A stretch of DNA of 64,000 nucleotides from Rhea pennata (lineage: Eukaryota > Chordata > Aves > Rheiformes > Rheidae): the NCBI RefSeq assembly GCF_028389875.1, contig NC_084702.1:40361053-40425052 (forward strand). The letters are read 5' to 3'. Below the pieces are notes generated by a model. The model did no database searches and had not been told where the DNA came from. It saw only the letters and a list, made by a program, of their open reading frames with translations. A program made the position numbers and the translations under genes. Shown one piece after another: positions 56,701 through 64,000 of the stretch. The stretch's first letter is position 1. Each line of letters opens with the position of its first letter.

Positions 56701-59700
56701 AGAGAGCATCTGCTGTTCAAACATCCCACTTGGACTTTCTCATAGCCAGAGACAGAGAGAACTTTTCTCTGGCTGCTGCTAGAGAGAAAGGCCCCTCTCA
56801 GCAGAAGCCACCTCTACTTCTAAGTAATGGAGACAGCAGAAGCAAGCAAAGCTTTCCTTTCCTGTGCCCATGTTTCACATCTGGCTGTCTGATGGCATTT
56901 GCGATGCCATGGTACTGAAATGGGCAGCTGCTTGCCCAAAGTCATGGAGGCTAAAGACAGGAATACATTTCCAGATGGCAAACCCCAAGGTGCCTAGCAG
57001 CTCAAAAAACCTGCACTTTGTGCATCTAAATGCAGTACACGGTCTTAGAATAGGGTTGCACAGCCAAATTGTAGTAGCACAATTGTGGAAGCACCAAGAT
57101 TTAATTTACAAAGGGAAAAATAAAGAATATTCAGTCAGCAAAGTATCCTCCGCCTCTGAGCCCCTCCTTTCAGCCGAGGTTTCAGGAGTGTCAAAGACCT
57201 GATCACTTCATTTTGCAACTAAAAATAATGAACAGACTTAAAAACCTAAACTGAAAGCAAGCTTTGAAATGTCATGGCTTGGGATTGTAAATTGCTTGGG
57301 ATTGTAAATTACTTGCTGGAAGTATTAAAACAGATGCAATGAATTGCTCACTCGCAAACACACTGTAAAGGGATAAACTGAACATCTGTCTGAAACCCAA
57401 AGGAAAAAAAACCACCCTGTTCCTATTTGACAGCATACTTGGGATGCTTCTTCCCTCCTCTCCTTCTGAAAAACATCAGTTCAAACGCTTTGCTTTACTG
57501 ACTGCTACCAGTACATGTCAGTCCAAGAAGAAAGTATCACAATCACAGCTATGAGAATCAACTTGTTTTGTAGAGGAGACAATAGATATGACAAACAAGT
57601 CCAAGCCCCGCCTTTACAAAGGAGATAATACTGTGCTTCCTATTGCACCTCTGCGCTATCCTCTCACCTTGTCCTGCCTTTCCCCAGCAGGATGACAATG
57701 AAGTAACCACAGAACTAACATACCTGTTCCATTGGCTTTTAACAAAATAAGACAAACTAAACACCTAATGCTATTATAGTATTTTTTACAGCTTCTCTCA
57801 AGAAGCTTTGGCAATTCTAGTATAGCAGGAAAACAGAATACTCACAGTATAAAGAAGCTTCAAACAGAAAAGAATTACTTTAGAAAGCTAAAAAAAATGT
57901 GCCCATTGCAAAAAAAAATAAGTACCTAAAAGGCTTGGAGCACAACATTGCTTCTACCAAGGTCATTACAAGACACTAAACAGCAGCAGAAATAGGTATT
58001 TCTTCCAATTAAAACCAAATAACCATCTATGAAGATTCAGACCCAGTACCACATGCAGAGTAACCACCCCTAAAGTGTTAACACATGCATCCAATATGTG
58101 CTTGTAGAATCATCTCAGAATATACCTATGAAATGATCATGACAGGATAACACACTAGTTTATACAAGAAACTTTCTGTAGAAATATTTCTAGAATAAAC
58201 ATTAACAGTTTTGCTACATAAGCAAATACTTTTGGAATGAAAAGCATGATTAATATTTGTGGTATCTTCTAAAGCATACAATGCAGCACAGAGCCTTTTC
58301 CTGTTGTAAACTGTGCAATGTGTTATACAGCCTTGTATTTACCTCGTTTCCCCGCTCAGTTCTGGTGACATAATCAAAATCACAAATCACAAAAGCAGTT
58401 ATGTAAGTTGACATTTGCAGCGAAGTATTAAATGTAGTAACGGTCCACAGGCTTCCATTTTCATCCTTAATTTCAGAAACATCTAAGAAAAAAGTATCAA
58501 AGGAATATTCAAACCATCACTCTTGTATAACAAGAAATTTTGTTTCCTGCATGTTTTTTCCACCTCTGATTTAGTGCAGATCTGCACTAACTTCATATGC
58601 TTCCAGTAGCAGGCAAGCAGCCAGCCTCTCTGCTACTACCCCATACCAGAGTTGTGACCTTTCAGGCAAACACCAAAAATTCACTCTTGAGCTTCTTAAC
58701 TCAAGCCTTTAAAGTATATCAAACAGCATCAGTTTTAGGATGCGGACAAACTGTGAAAATTTATCCTATGCTGCATATTCATCATTCAAATATAGGTCAT
58801 ATGTGCCTAAGTTCTTAATCAGATATCTTCTGTCTATATAAGGAGAAAAAAATAATAGTGGGAAAGATTCTTGCAAGAAAAAAAAAATGCTTCTAAGCTA
58901 TTCTTGCACAGATGCTATCTACTACAATTCGTAAGTTATTTAACCTCTGTGCAAATCTCAAATCTTCCTTCTTATTGCTGAAAATTATTTAGGTGAAAAA
59001 TAAAGATTCATGGCAAGGAATTAAAGAAAAGCTCCATTAAGAAGCAGGAAAGAGATCCTGCATCTTCCTGTAGAAATACTAATTTACTGAATTTGTTTGG
59101 AAGCTGAGCCTGCACTCCACACAAAGCCCAGCAAAGCAAAGGACGGACACTGCCACAGAATTATATGTAATTATATGTAATTCTTACTGCATATATATAC
59201 AAGAGACTATAGTCTCTTTGCCAAGTAGAAGACTTTTTCATATGCTGTAAATACATCTTAAAGTCTACATAAAATGAAAACAATCCATTAGTACCTCAAT
59301 TACAGGTTTTCCACAAACTTCTGAAGCCACCTTTTTTTTTTCCTGAGAGGTCATGCAGTAAGATACATTGGCTGTGCAGTAGAGATATTAAGAATCAAAC
59401 CGAATCCAGCCCTCAGCTACCAGACAAGAGCACCTCTCAACTGAGAATCCTGAATTATTGCCAAAGGCATTGATTATGAATATCTGCCTGAGAATTTAAG
59501 TTTATAGGCACAGATTGTCTGTGCATTTTCAAAGCACTAGCCCATGGACAACAGAACACTATTGCACAGAATAAAGTTATCCTTTATTCAGATAAATTAC
59601 ATCTTTAAGGTAATTTGAGGAAAAACAAACAAAAAAAATCACAGAAGTCTACTTGTTGTTTACTTACCAATAGCAGGCATGTTGGAAAGAGCCACATAGC

Positions 59701-59810
59701 TTGGGTCATGGACAATTCTGATACTAAACGTGGCCTTCATAGCCGGTTCATCAAAGCATGGATAAACCATCCTGGCATATGCTGGTTCCAGGTGGGATGC
59801 AATCAGCATA
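32559..59810 (-). CDS. LVRN: LVRN (laeverin / aminopeptidase Q), exons 2-20
   Basis: M1-family zinc aminopeptidase, in mammals a type II membrane ectoenzyme that removes N-terminal residues from peptides. Nineteen exons join in frame into 762 complete residues (fragment numbering), against about 990 aa for human LVRN, whose remaining N-terminal part would be exon 1, off the right edge. Visible in order: N-terminal domain with [12 protein letters not shown] (fragment 18-29); exopeptidase motif GAMEN (147-151); zinc site HEIGH (183-187) with third ligand Glu206 exactly 18 residues after the second His; catalytic Tyr272 in TYDKGAS; then the ERAP1_C-like helical domain starting near [17 protein letters not shown] (exon 12) to the stop. 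Odd points: human laeverin has HAMEN where this has GAMEN; the usual NEGFA is KEGLV; intron 5 has a GC donor. Placement next to ARL14EPL and COMMD10 separates it from other M1 paralogues such as ANPEP or ENPEP. Confidence 0.96.
34375..34450 (-). CDS. LVRN: LVRN exon 19
   Basis: 76 nt: one base completing Arg, 25 codons ([20 protein letters not shown] then IQIRE), phase 0 end. Acceptor TTACAG, donor GAG|GTAAGT. Confidence 0.94.
36393..36533 (-). CDS. LVRN: LVRN exon 18
   Basis: 141 nt: one base completing Arg, 46 codons, two bases of Arg. It encodes [20 protein letters not shown] then [20 protein letters not shown] and WALLSE. Acceptor AACAG, donor AG|GTATGG. Confidence 0.94.
38487..38657 (-). 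CDS. LVRN: LVRN exon 17
   Basis: 171 nt: one base completing Asn, 56 codons, two bases of Arg. It contains [18 protein letters not shown] and [12 protein letters not shown], matching the human CYGIALGSDKEW segment. Acceptor TGCAG, donor AG|GTGACC. Confidence 0.96.
40385..40403. repeat. (AAAT)n microsatellite
   Basis: Short perfect AAAT repeat in LVRN intron 16. Confidence 0.85.
41424..41531 (-). CDS. LVRN: LVRN exon 16
   Basis: 108 nt: one base completing Gln, 35 codons ([20 protein letters not shown] then [15 protein letters not shown]), two bases of Asn. Acceptor TGAAG, donor AA|GTAAGA. Confidence 0.96.
42213..42307 (-). CDS. LVRN: LVRN exon 15
   Basis: 95 nt, 31 codons ([20 protein letters not shown] then [11 protein letters not shown]) plus two bases of Gln. 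Acceptor AAAAG, donor CA|GTAAGT, followed within 9 bases by an 18-base T run in the transcript sense (A at 42187-42204). Confidence 0.95.
43271..43424 (-). CDS. LVRN: LVRN exon 14
   Basis: 154 nt: one base completing Glu, 51 codons, phase 0 end. It contains [33 protein letters not shown] and ends YEVYPLLK. Acceptor ATAG, donor AAG|GTATCA. Confidence 0.95.
44840..44895 (-). CDS. LVRN: LVRN exon 13
   Basis: 56 nt, 18 codons ([18 protein letters not shown]) plus two bases of Glu. Acceptor TGCAG, donor GA|GTAAGT. Confidence 0.94.
46206..46345 (-). CDS. LVRN: LVRN exon 12
   Basis: 140 nt: two bases completing Lys, 46 codons, phase 0 end. It contains [17 protein letters not shown], the start of the ERAP1_C-like domain, and ends LLENDPK. 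Acceptor TACAG, donor AAG|GTAAGA. Confidence 0.96.
47097..47122. repeat. (AAAT)n microsatellite
   Basis: AAAT repeat with one longer A unit, in LVRN intron 11, about 115 bp left of SINE copy 2. Confidence 0.85.
47237..47371 (-). mobile_element. tRNA-Ile/CR1 chimeric SINE, copy 2
   Basis: Second copy of the same SINE, in LVRN intron 11 in the sense direction of the gene. In the minus-strand sense it has the A box TAGCTCAGTTGG, then GTGCTAATAAG (loop CTAATAA, anticodon AAT, so Ile), then a T-arm with a decayed B box (GGTTTGATCCC), then the CR1 tail with GGTCCCTTCCAACC. The 3' half of the anticodon stem is deleted. The Ile anticodon here supports tRNA-Ile ancestry for both copies. Confidence 0.88.
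48006..48082 (-). CDS. LVRN: LVRN exon 11
   Basis: 77 nt: one base completing Asn, 25 codons ([20 protein letters not shown] then LDNSS), one base of Lys. It is preceded by a long pyrimidine tract. Donor A|GTAAGT. Confidence 0.95.
49501..49670 (-). CDS. LVRN: LVRN exon 10
   Basis: 170 nt, 56 codons plus two bases of Asn. It contains [20 protein letters not shown], the IMDSWT.Q.GFPV signature of M1 peptidases, then [15 protein letters not shown]. Acceptor TTGAAG, donor AA|GTATGT. Confidence 0.96.
50615..50680 (-). CDS. LVRN: LVRN exon 9
   Basis: 66 nt, 22 codons, phase 0: [20 protein letters not shown] then QM. It matches the human [16 protein letters not shown] segment. Acceptor TTTGCAG; weak donor ATG|GTATTC. 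Confidence 0.95.
50805..50870 (-). CDS. LVRN: LVRN exon 8
   Basis: 66 nt, 22 codons, phase 0: [20 protein letters not shown] then LN. It continues the conserved KGAS segment that follows the catalytic Tyr. Acceptor TTCAG, donor AAT|GTAAGT. Confidence 0.94.
51195..51338 (-). CDS. LVRN: LVRN exon 7: catalytic Tyr
   Basis: 144 nt, 48 codons, phase 0. It runs from [17 protein letters not shown] to LFDYITYDK. The Tyr of TYDK (51203-51201) is at the position of the M1 transition-state tyrosine (Tyr of YSKGAS). Acceptor TTTCAG, donor AAG|GTGAGG. Confidence 0.95.
51896..52054 (-). mobile_element. CR1 LINE fragment
   Basis: 3' end of a CR1 element on the minus strand: ATTCTATGATTCTATGA terminal repeats at 51896-51915, the GGTCCCTTCCAACC-type motif, and part of the ORF2 C-terminus broken by small deletions. 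It inserted in LVRN intron 6 and is not autonomous. Confidence 0.95.
54171..54284 (-). CDS. LVRN: LVRN exon 6: third zinc ligand
   Basis: 114 nt, 38 codons, phase 0 at both ends. It begins [20 protein letters not shown]. The Glu in KEG (codon 54233-54231) is the third zinc ligand, with HEXXH-X18-E spacing intact. The family motif NEGFA is replaced by KEGLV. Acceptor TTAAG, donor CTG|GTAAGT. Confidence 0.95.
55841..55995 (-). CDS. LVRN: LVRN exon 5: GAMEN and HEXXH motifs, GC donor
   Basis: 155 nt: two bases completing Asp, then 51 codons. It carries the exopeptidase motif GAMEN (55966-55952), which binds the substrate N-terminus, and the zinc motif HEIGH (55858-55844). Acceptor TTTAG at 56000-55996. 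The exon must end at CAG (55843-55841) to join WFGN of exon 6 in frame, and the next two bases are GC, not GT (CAG|GCATGT). The nearest downstream GT choices would shift the frame. Confidence 0.94.
56192..56318 (-). CDS. LVRN: LVRN exon 4
   Basis: 127 nt, 42 codons plus one base. It encodes [20 protein letters not shown], then [20 protein letters not shown]. Acceptor GCAG, donor G|GTGAGA. Confidence 0.95.
57277..57310. repeat. 17-bp exact tandem duplication
   Basis: GCTTGGGATTGTAAATT occurs twice head to tail (57277-57293 and 57294-57310) in LVRN intron 3. Confidence 0.92.
58343..58482 (-). CDS. LVRN: LVRN exon 3
   Basis: 140 nt: two bases completing Asp, then 46 codons ending phase 0. It contains [20 protein letters not shown] and [18 protein letters not shown]. 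Acceptor TTAG, donor GAG|GTAAAT. Confidence 0.95.
59668..59810 (-). CDS. LVRN: LVRN exon 2
   Basis: 143 nt: one base completing a codon from exon 1, 47 codons, one base over. It encodes [20 protein letters not shown] and [10 protein letters not shown] up to SNMPAI, the conserved end of the N-terminal domain in M1 peptidases. Acceptor TAG at 59813-59811; donor G|GTAAGT. Exon 1 was not found in 59811-64000. Confidence 0.95.
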
Positions 59811-62800
59811 CTATATTGAAAACACAAATAAGATTAATCCAGCATGTTATGGCTGATCAAAATCAACACAGAGTGCACAAAAATGCCAAATGATAAAAAA
59901 CAAATATGCAGATTTGGAAAAGATTTGGTTATTATTTAAAATCATAGTTAAATCCCCTCCTCATCAGACACTTCAGTTTGGAGGCTTCTAAAGGAAAGTA
60001 GGTTTTCGGGTTGCTGTTGGGTTTTTTTTTTTTTTCCTTATTCAATTGAGTTATGGTTTTTTCCCCTTCACAGGCTTTTCTGGATATCATATTTTGATTA
60101 TTTGAGCTTTAATCAATATAGTCTTAGAAAGTAAACTAGAAAAGTTTTGCACAGAGGAAGTACTTTAACAGATGTATGGCTGTTGCTCTTTCAATTGCTA
60201 TTATCTAATTCTGCTCAGAGCAAATCCAAACAGCACAGTTAGGAAAACCATGATGAAAATATCTGCAGCCCATCTACTCTACGCCCTCCTCCTTGCTGAT
60301 GGCTCAGAGCTCAATTAATGTCAACAGGTGCACAACTAGTGCACAAAAGCATCATAGTCTCAAAACAAGGTATACTTTGCATGTAACAGACATAGCTTGA
60401 CACCACACCATAATACAATTTACGACATTTAAAGACTCCATGTTGAACAACACACACCGATGCACAGTGACTACCAGGACCATGGTATCTGTTTTGAAGT
60501 GAGGATTAGCTCAAGGGGGAGCAGCACAGTGCCTCTTGACTTCATGCCTATTAATACAGAAACATTCTTTAAGGACCTGAACAACTGCAGTCAGGTACAT
60601 GCTGTGCCAGCCATCAGCTTCCTTACTAAAGCAGCTAAAAGCTTCATTTGAGACCTGAGTTTTGTTTCCTGCCCTCCTTTACGTTGTTCACAACAGAGGA
60701 CAACTTTAATCTCTGCCAGGGGTTAGAAAGGAGCAACAAAAGCAACAGGCCACTTCATTGAGGAATCAGTCACTGAAAGTACTCCTATTCTAGCTTCACC
60801 ATCTTCCCAGGCAGCAAAGCTTTTGTGCATGCAATTGTGCATATGGTTACAGCTTGGTTATAGGAAACACTTAAGAACCTCACTCCTGCAAATTCCCAGC
60901 ACCAGTGAATTACAGTCTCTAGAGGCTCCTTGCTAGCAGAAACTAACACAGACACAGAGTGAATTTGGCCTACTGCGTGCAAGAACTGTTGTTCAAGAGC
61001 AGAATATAGTACGTATGAGGCCAAAGTATGATCGTAAAACGAAATATGAGGAAGGATTAAAAAGTTATTTTTCAGTGGGTCACCAAGTAAGAAGAAAAAT
61101 GAAAAGATTCCATGTCTGTTAATACAAATAACTCATTTCTCAAACACTACCTCATGTGATTTGTCAGAATGAGTCACTGTTGGGGGGTTTTGCTTGCTTT
61201 TAGAAAAGGTGGAGGTATTAGCATGAACTGGATCACCAGCAAACTTTATTCCACACTGCAACTTTATTACAAAAGAAATTACCCAAATGGAATTTCATTT
61301 TCAAAAAAGCCTAAGCATAGTATCTATCTGCTTATGCAGATAGATAAGTTCTTCCTCTACTCTGATTCAGTTTTGTGCACCGATTCATTTTCTTTAAAAT
61401 AATTTTTATAAATACAATGCCTCCTTCTTGTAGAAAAAGAAAACTAAAATCACAGTATTTCTAATAAGATCTAAACAGATAATTGGATTTCTTAGTCTAA
61501 ACCTTTACCAATTTCAGCTGCATCAATTATTTTCAGTTGGTGTCTAAATAACAAGGTAAAATGAAGAAAGTTTCATGTATAACACAACTAGTGGACATTA
61601 TGTTGCCTGATAAACATCATTGTAGAAGAAATGTTTTATGAGATATAAGAAGGTTATTTTCTCTAAAATGCCCTTCTAACTAAAACAATGTTATTTGTAA
61701 TAGTCATAGTATAATACTTTTGTGCTAACACCTTATGCAGCTGTATTTTGCATATTAAAAACCATACCAGAATTTAATCCATAAAATAAACCATAAAGCT
61801 GCTAAGAGTTTTAGAGTGAGCAGAATGTTGTAAGTTGTATGCAGCAGCTGTCTCCCACAACCAGTCCTTTCCTCAGATAACCAGCACTCAATGCTAACAT
61901 GCAACCCAAGAAAACATCAGGTGTTTTACTTGTTGTGATTTTTGTCAAATGACTTTGATGGTCTTACCCACAAAGTTAAAGAAAACAGAGTTAAGAATTT
62001 AAGAGTCCCTGTTCTGAGGCATAATTAACTGTACTGTTGCCATTCTAATCCTATTTTCTGTCATTCTAGTATTTGGCAGGTAAGCAACTGACTAAAAAAA
62101 AGACTAAATATTGTGTTTGATCACATTTTGAGATGCTTATTAACACCAGCCCTATCTAGTCAAGTATCCATACAGAATTTGCACAGTATCATGGAGGACA
62201 ATACATGCAGAATGGGTACTAAGCAAAATTCTCATAGAATTTTGAAATTCTGACATGAACATTGACATACAGCCTGCACTTTACTGTACTCACTGCAGGT
62301 ACCCTGGTAACCGCAGGGTTACACGAACTCTTTCACAGCAGCTGAGGGCTCTGCGTGCAGAGCAATGCTAAAGCAAACCTCCCATGCTGCATATATTTAA
62401 GCCAGCACTGCTACAAAAGGGCAAGGATGGTTTCCACATCTTTCTACCCTGATCCTGGCATGAACTCTCCCAGCTGTAAGTACAGCATAGATTCCGCATT
62501 CAAAAGGGAAGCCCTCCAGATACTTTGTACTGGGCAAGTAGGAATAACCTCCTTTTTGACTTCCTCTGCTGCTATGAGCACTGCAGACAGGGCTGCGTGG
62601 TATCCAGACAGGCATCAGGTGTAAGACCTGATCAGGTTTGTAGCACAAATTGTCAAGAGTAAAAATGCACATTATTACCTATGATCAAACAGATCACGAG
62701 CAATTTTTGTCTTGGAAATTGAGTAAGGTTTGGTTTTGATTTGTTTGTAAGGTTGGGTTTGATCTGTTTTCTGAAACTAGTAGGGTATTCTCATTACAAA

Positions 62801-64000
62801 GAAAACTTTCCCACACTACCTTGTCAGTGTGCTTTACCTCTGATTTGGAGAGAACAGGGAAAGGCACTTTGTGTTCATCAGCTAATTTTGACAATCTGCA
62901 AAGGGCAACACAGATATCTGACTAAGAAATCTGTAGGTGCCAACGTCAGACCCGATAAACATTTCGGTGGCTTCATTTCTCTTCAGGATCCAGCTATCTC
63001 CTGAAAGCTTGCCATTTGGTGCTTAAACACCCCTGTATTAGAGCTCTCCAGTAGTTTCACAAGCACAAATTATAAAAGCCATTACAATTTCTAGCACATA
63101 CAATAAGTACAAAAATCTGCTTGACCGTAGATAAACAGTACATTGTTACAGCTGGTGGTTTTAAGTTACAGACTTGATTGGTCTTAGAGTGGACTAGAGA
63201 AGTCCGCAGCTCAGAAAGGAATCAGATCCCAAAAGGTCTGCTGGGGCCAAGTGAAAGTCACTTCGAAAGAGCTACAGAACAGTCTGCAGGGGGGCGGCAG
63301 TTTCCTCCCAACATCCTAATCAGCTTCATTTGTACGGACAGCCCCAAGCTGAAAGACTCCTAACGCTCCTAAATAGCTCCTGATCTACTAGATCCTCCAA
63401 CAGAATTCAACTTCTTACATCATTAACAGCCTGTCAGAGCTTACAAAAGATAGACCTCAAAATCATCTCCTCTGAAAAAGGAGGGCAAAACCTCTTCAGT
63501 GTAATTGGATCCCAGCAGACTGCAAAACCACTACGGTGGAATGAGGACTTCATCCTTAGTAAAGGAAAAAAAAAAACAAGATACTGTTGCACGCTCCGGA
63601 TTCAGAGAAAGCATTTTTAAAGTAGAAAGGATATGTAAAATCCATTTAAGAATATCAGGAATGCAAGCAGGAACAAGTAACCAAAACAATGTTATTCTGT
63701 AGTCAGTGGATTTCTTTTGATTTATTCCAGTGTCTGAATACTACCGGCATCTCTTTAACCAGATGGCAATCTCACATTTCATTAGTGCTTCACAAGTTAA
63801 GATTAAAATGGAACAATTGCCATAAATTCTTTAAACACTTCCAAATTGGACTATGCACATTGTTTTAATGATTTTAAAACATTCCTTTGTTTTTCCTACT
63901 ATGTCACAAATTTGCAATAGATCCCTTTTAGATCCTTTGAATTTTACACATTTCTTCGGTAGGATTTGGATGAATTAATATGGTATCAAAAAGTAATTTG
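59811..64000 (-). other. LVRN: LVRN intron 1 (partial)
   Basis: AT-rich, no GC-rich first exon and no recognisable N-terminal LVRN sequence on the minus strand. A T14 run lies at 60022-60035. Short open frames (for example 62397-62672 - and 62355-62624 +, which overlap antisense) have no family resemblance. Exon 1 with the cytoplasmic tail, membrane anchor and first roughly 230 residues is expected beyond 64000. Confidence 0.7.

Larger units (their letters stand above)
32706..59667 (-). other. LVRN: LVRN introns 2-19
   Basis: Introns range from 124 bp (50681-50804) to about 2.9 kb (38658-41423 and 51339-54170). Besides the exons they hold a CR1 fragment (51896-52054), SINE copy 2 (47237-47371), (AAAT)n tracts near 40385-40403 and 47097-47122, purine- or A-rich tracts near 39842-39868 and 46649-46674, a T14 run at 49362-49375, and a 17-bp tandem duplication at 57277-57310. 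Two plus-strand regions with long open frames, 34920-35708 and 53548-54063, have no recognisable product. Confidence 0.8.

Noticed and set aside
59811-64000. Search for LVRN exon 1
   Set aside because: No GC-rich exon, membrane anchor or N-terminal LVRN homology is visible; taken to lie beyond the right edge.

Overview
The window looks like ordinary nuclear DNA from a bird. It is AT-rich and intron-heavy, with spliceosomal GT-AG exons, a CpG island, and truncated CR1 LINEs with the typical avian 3' end. Two short CR1-tailed SINEs have a tRNA-Ile head. The bird order cannot be fixed from the sequence. The SINEs resemble the tRNA-Ile/CR1 family described in zebra finch and argue weakly against a galliform.

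Three genes are present, all on the minus strand, so transcription runs right to left. From 64000 down to 32559 lies LVRN (laeverin/aminopeptidase Q), an M1 zinc aminopeptidase. I could place 19 consecutive coding exons; every splice phase closes and together they encode 762 complete residues to the stop. Exon 1 (signal anchor and start of the N-terminal domain) is not in the window and must lie to the right. Next, at 22002-20273, is the complete small three-exon gene ARL14EPL (157 aa, Cys-rich ARF7EP_C-type domain). Last, at 14703-10352, are the first four coding exons of COMMD10 with its CpG-island promoter. The COMM domain exons were not found and should lie off the left edge. The order LVRN - ARL14EPL - COMMD10, all in one orientation, is the same as on human chromosome 5q23, which independently supports each call. 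The genes share no pathway: LVRN is a cell-surface peptidase, COMMD10 belongs to the Commander/CCC endosomal recycling complex, and ARL14EPL is an ARL14-effector-like protein.

The rest is intronic or intergenic: 1-10351 is COMMD10 intron 4; 14704-20272 is intergenic with a SINE; 22003-32558 is intergenic, with GC-rich patches and a possible unannotated spliced unit near 28.15-28.6 kb; 59811-64000 is LVRN intron 1.

I saw no novel multi-gene system. The observations most worth checking are in LVRN: a canonical GAMEN motif where human laeverin has HAMEN, a degraded NEGFA motif (KEGLV) around the third zinc ligand, and a GC-AG intron directly after the HEXXH exon. Others are a TATA-type promoter with an in-frame upstream ATG at ARL14EPL, and the TATA plus splice-signal cluster near 28.15 kb.
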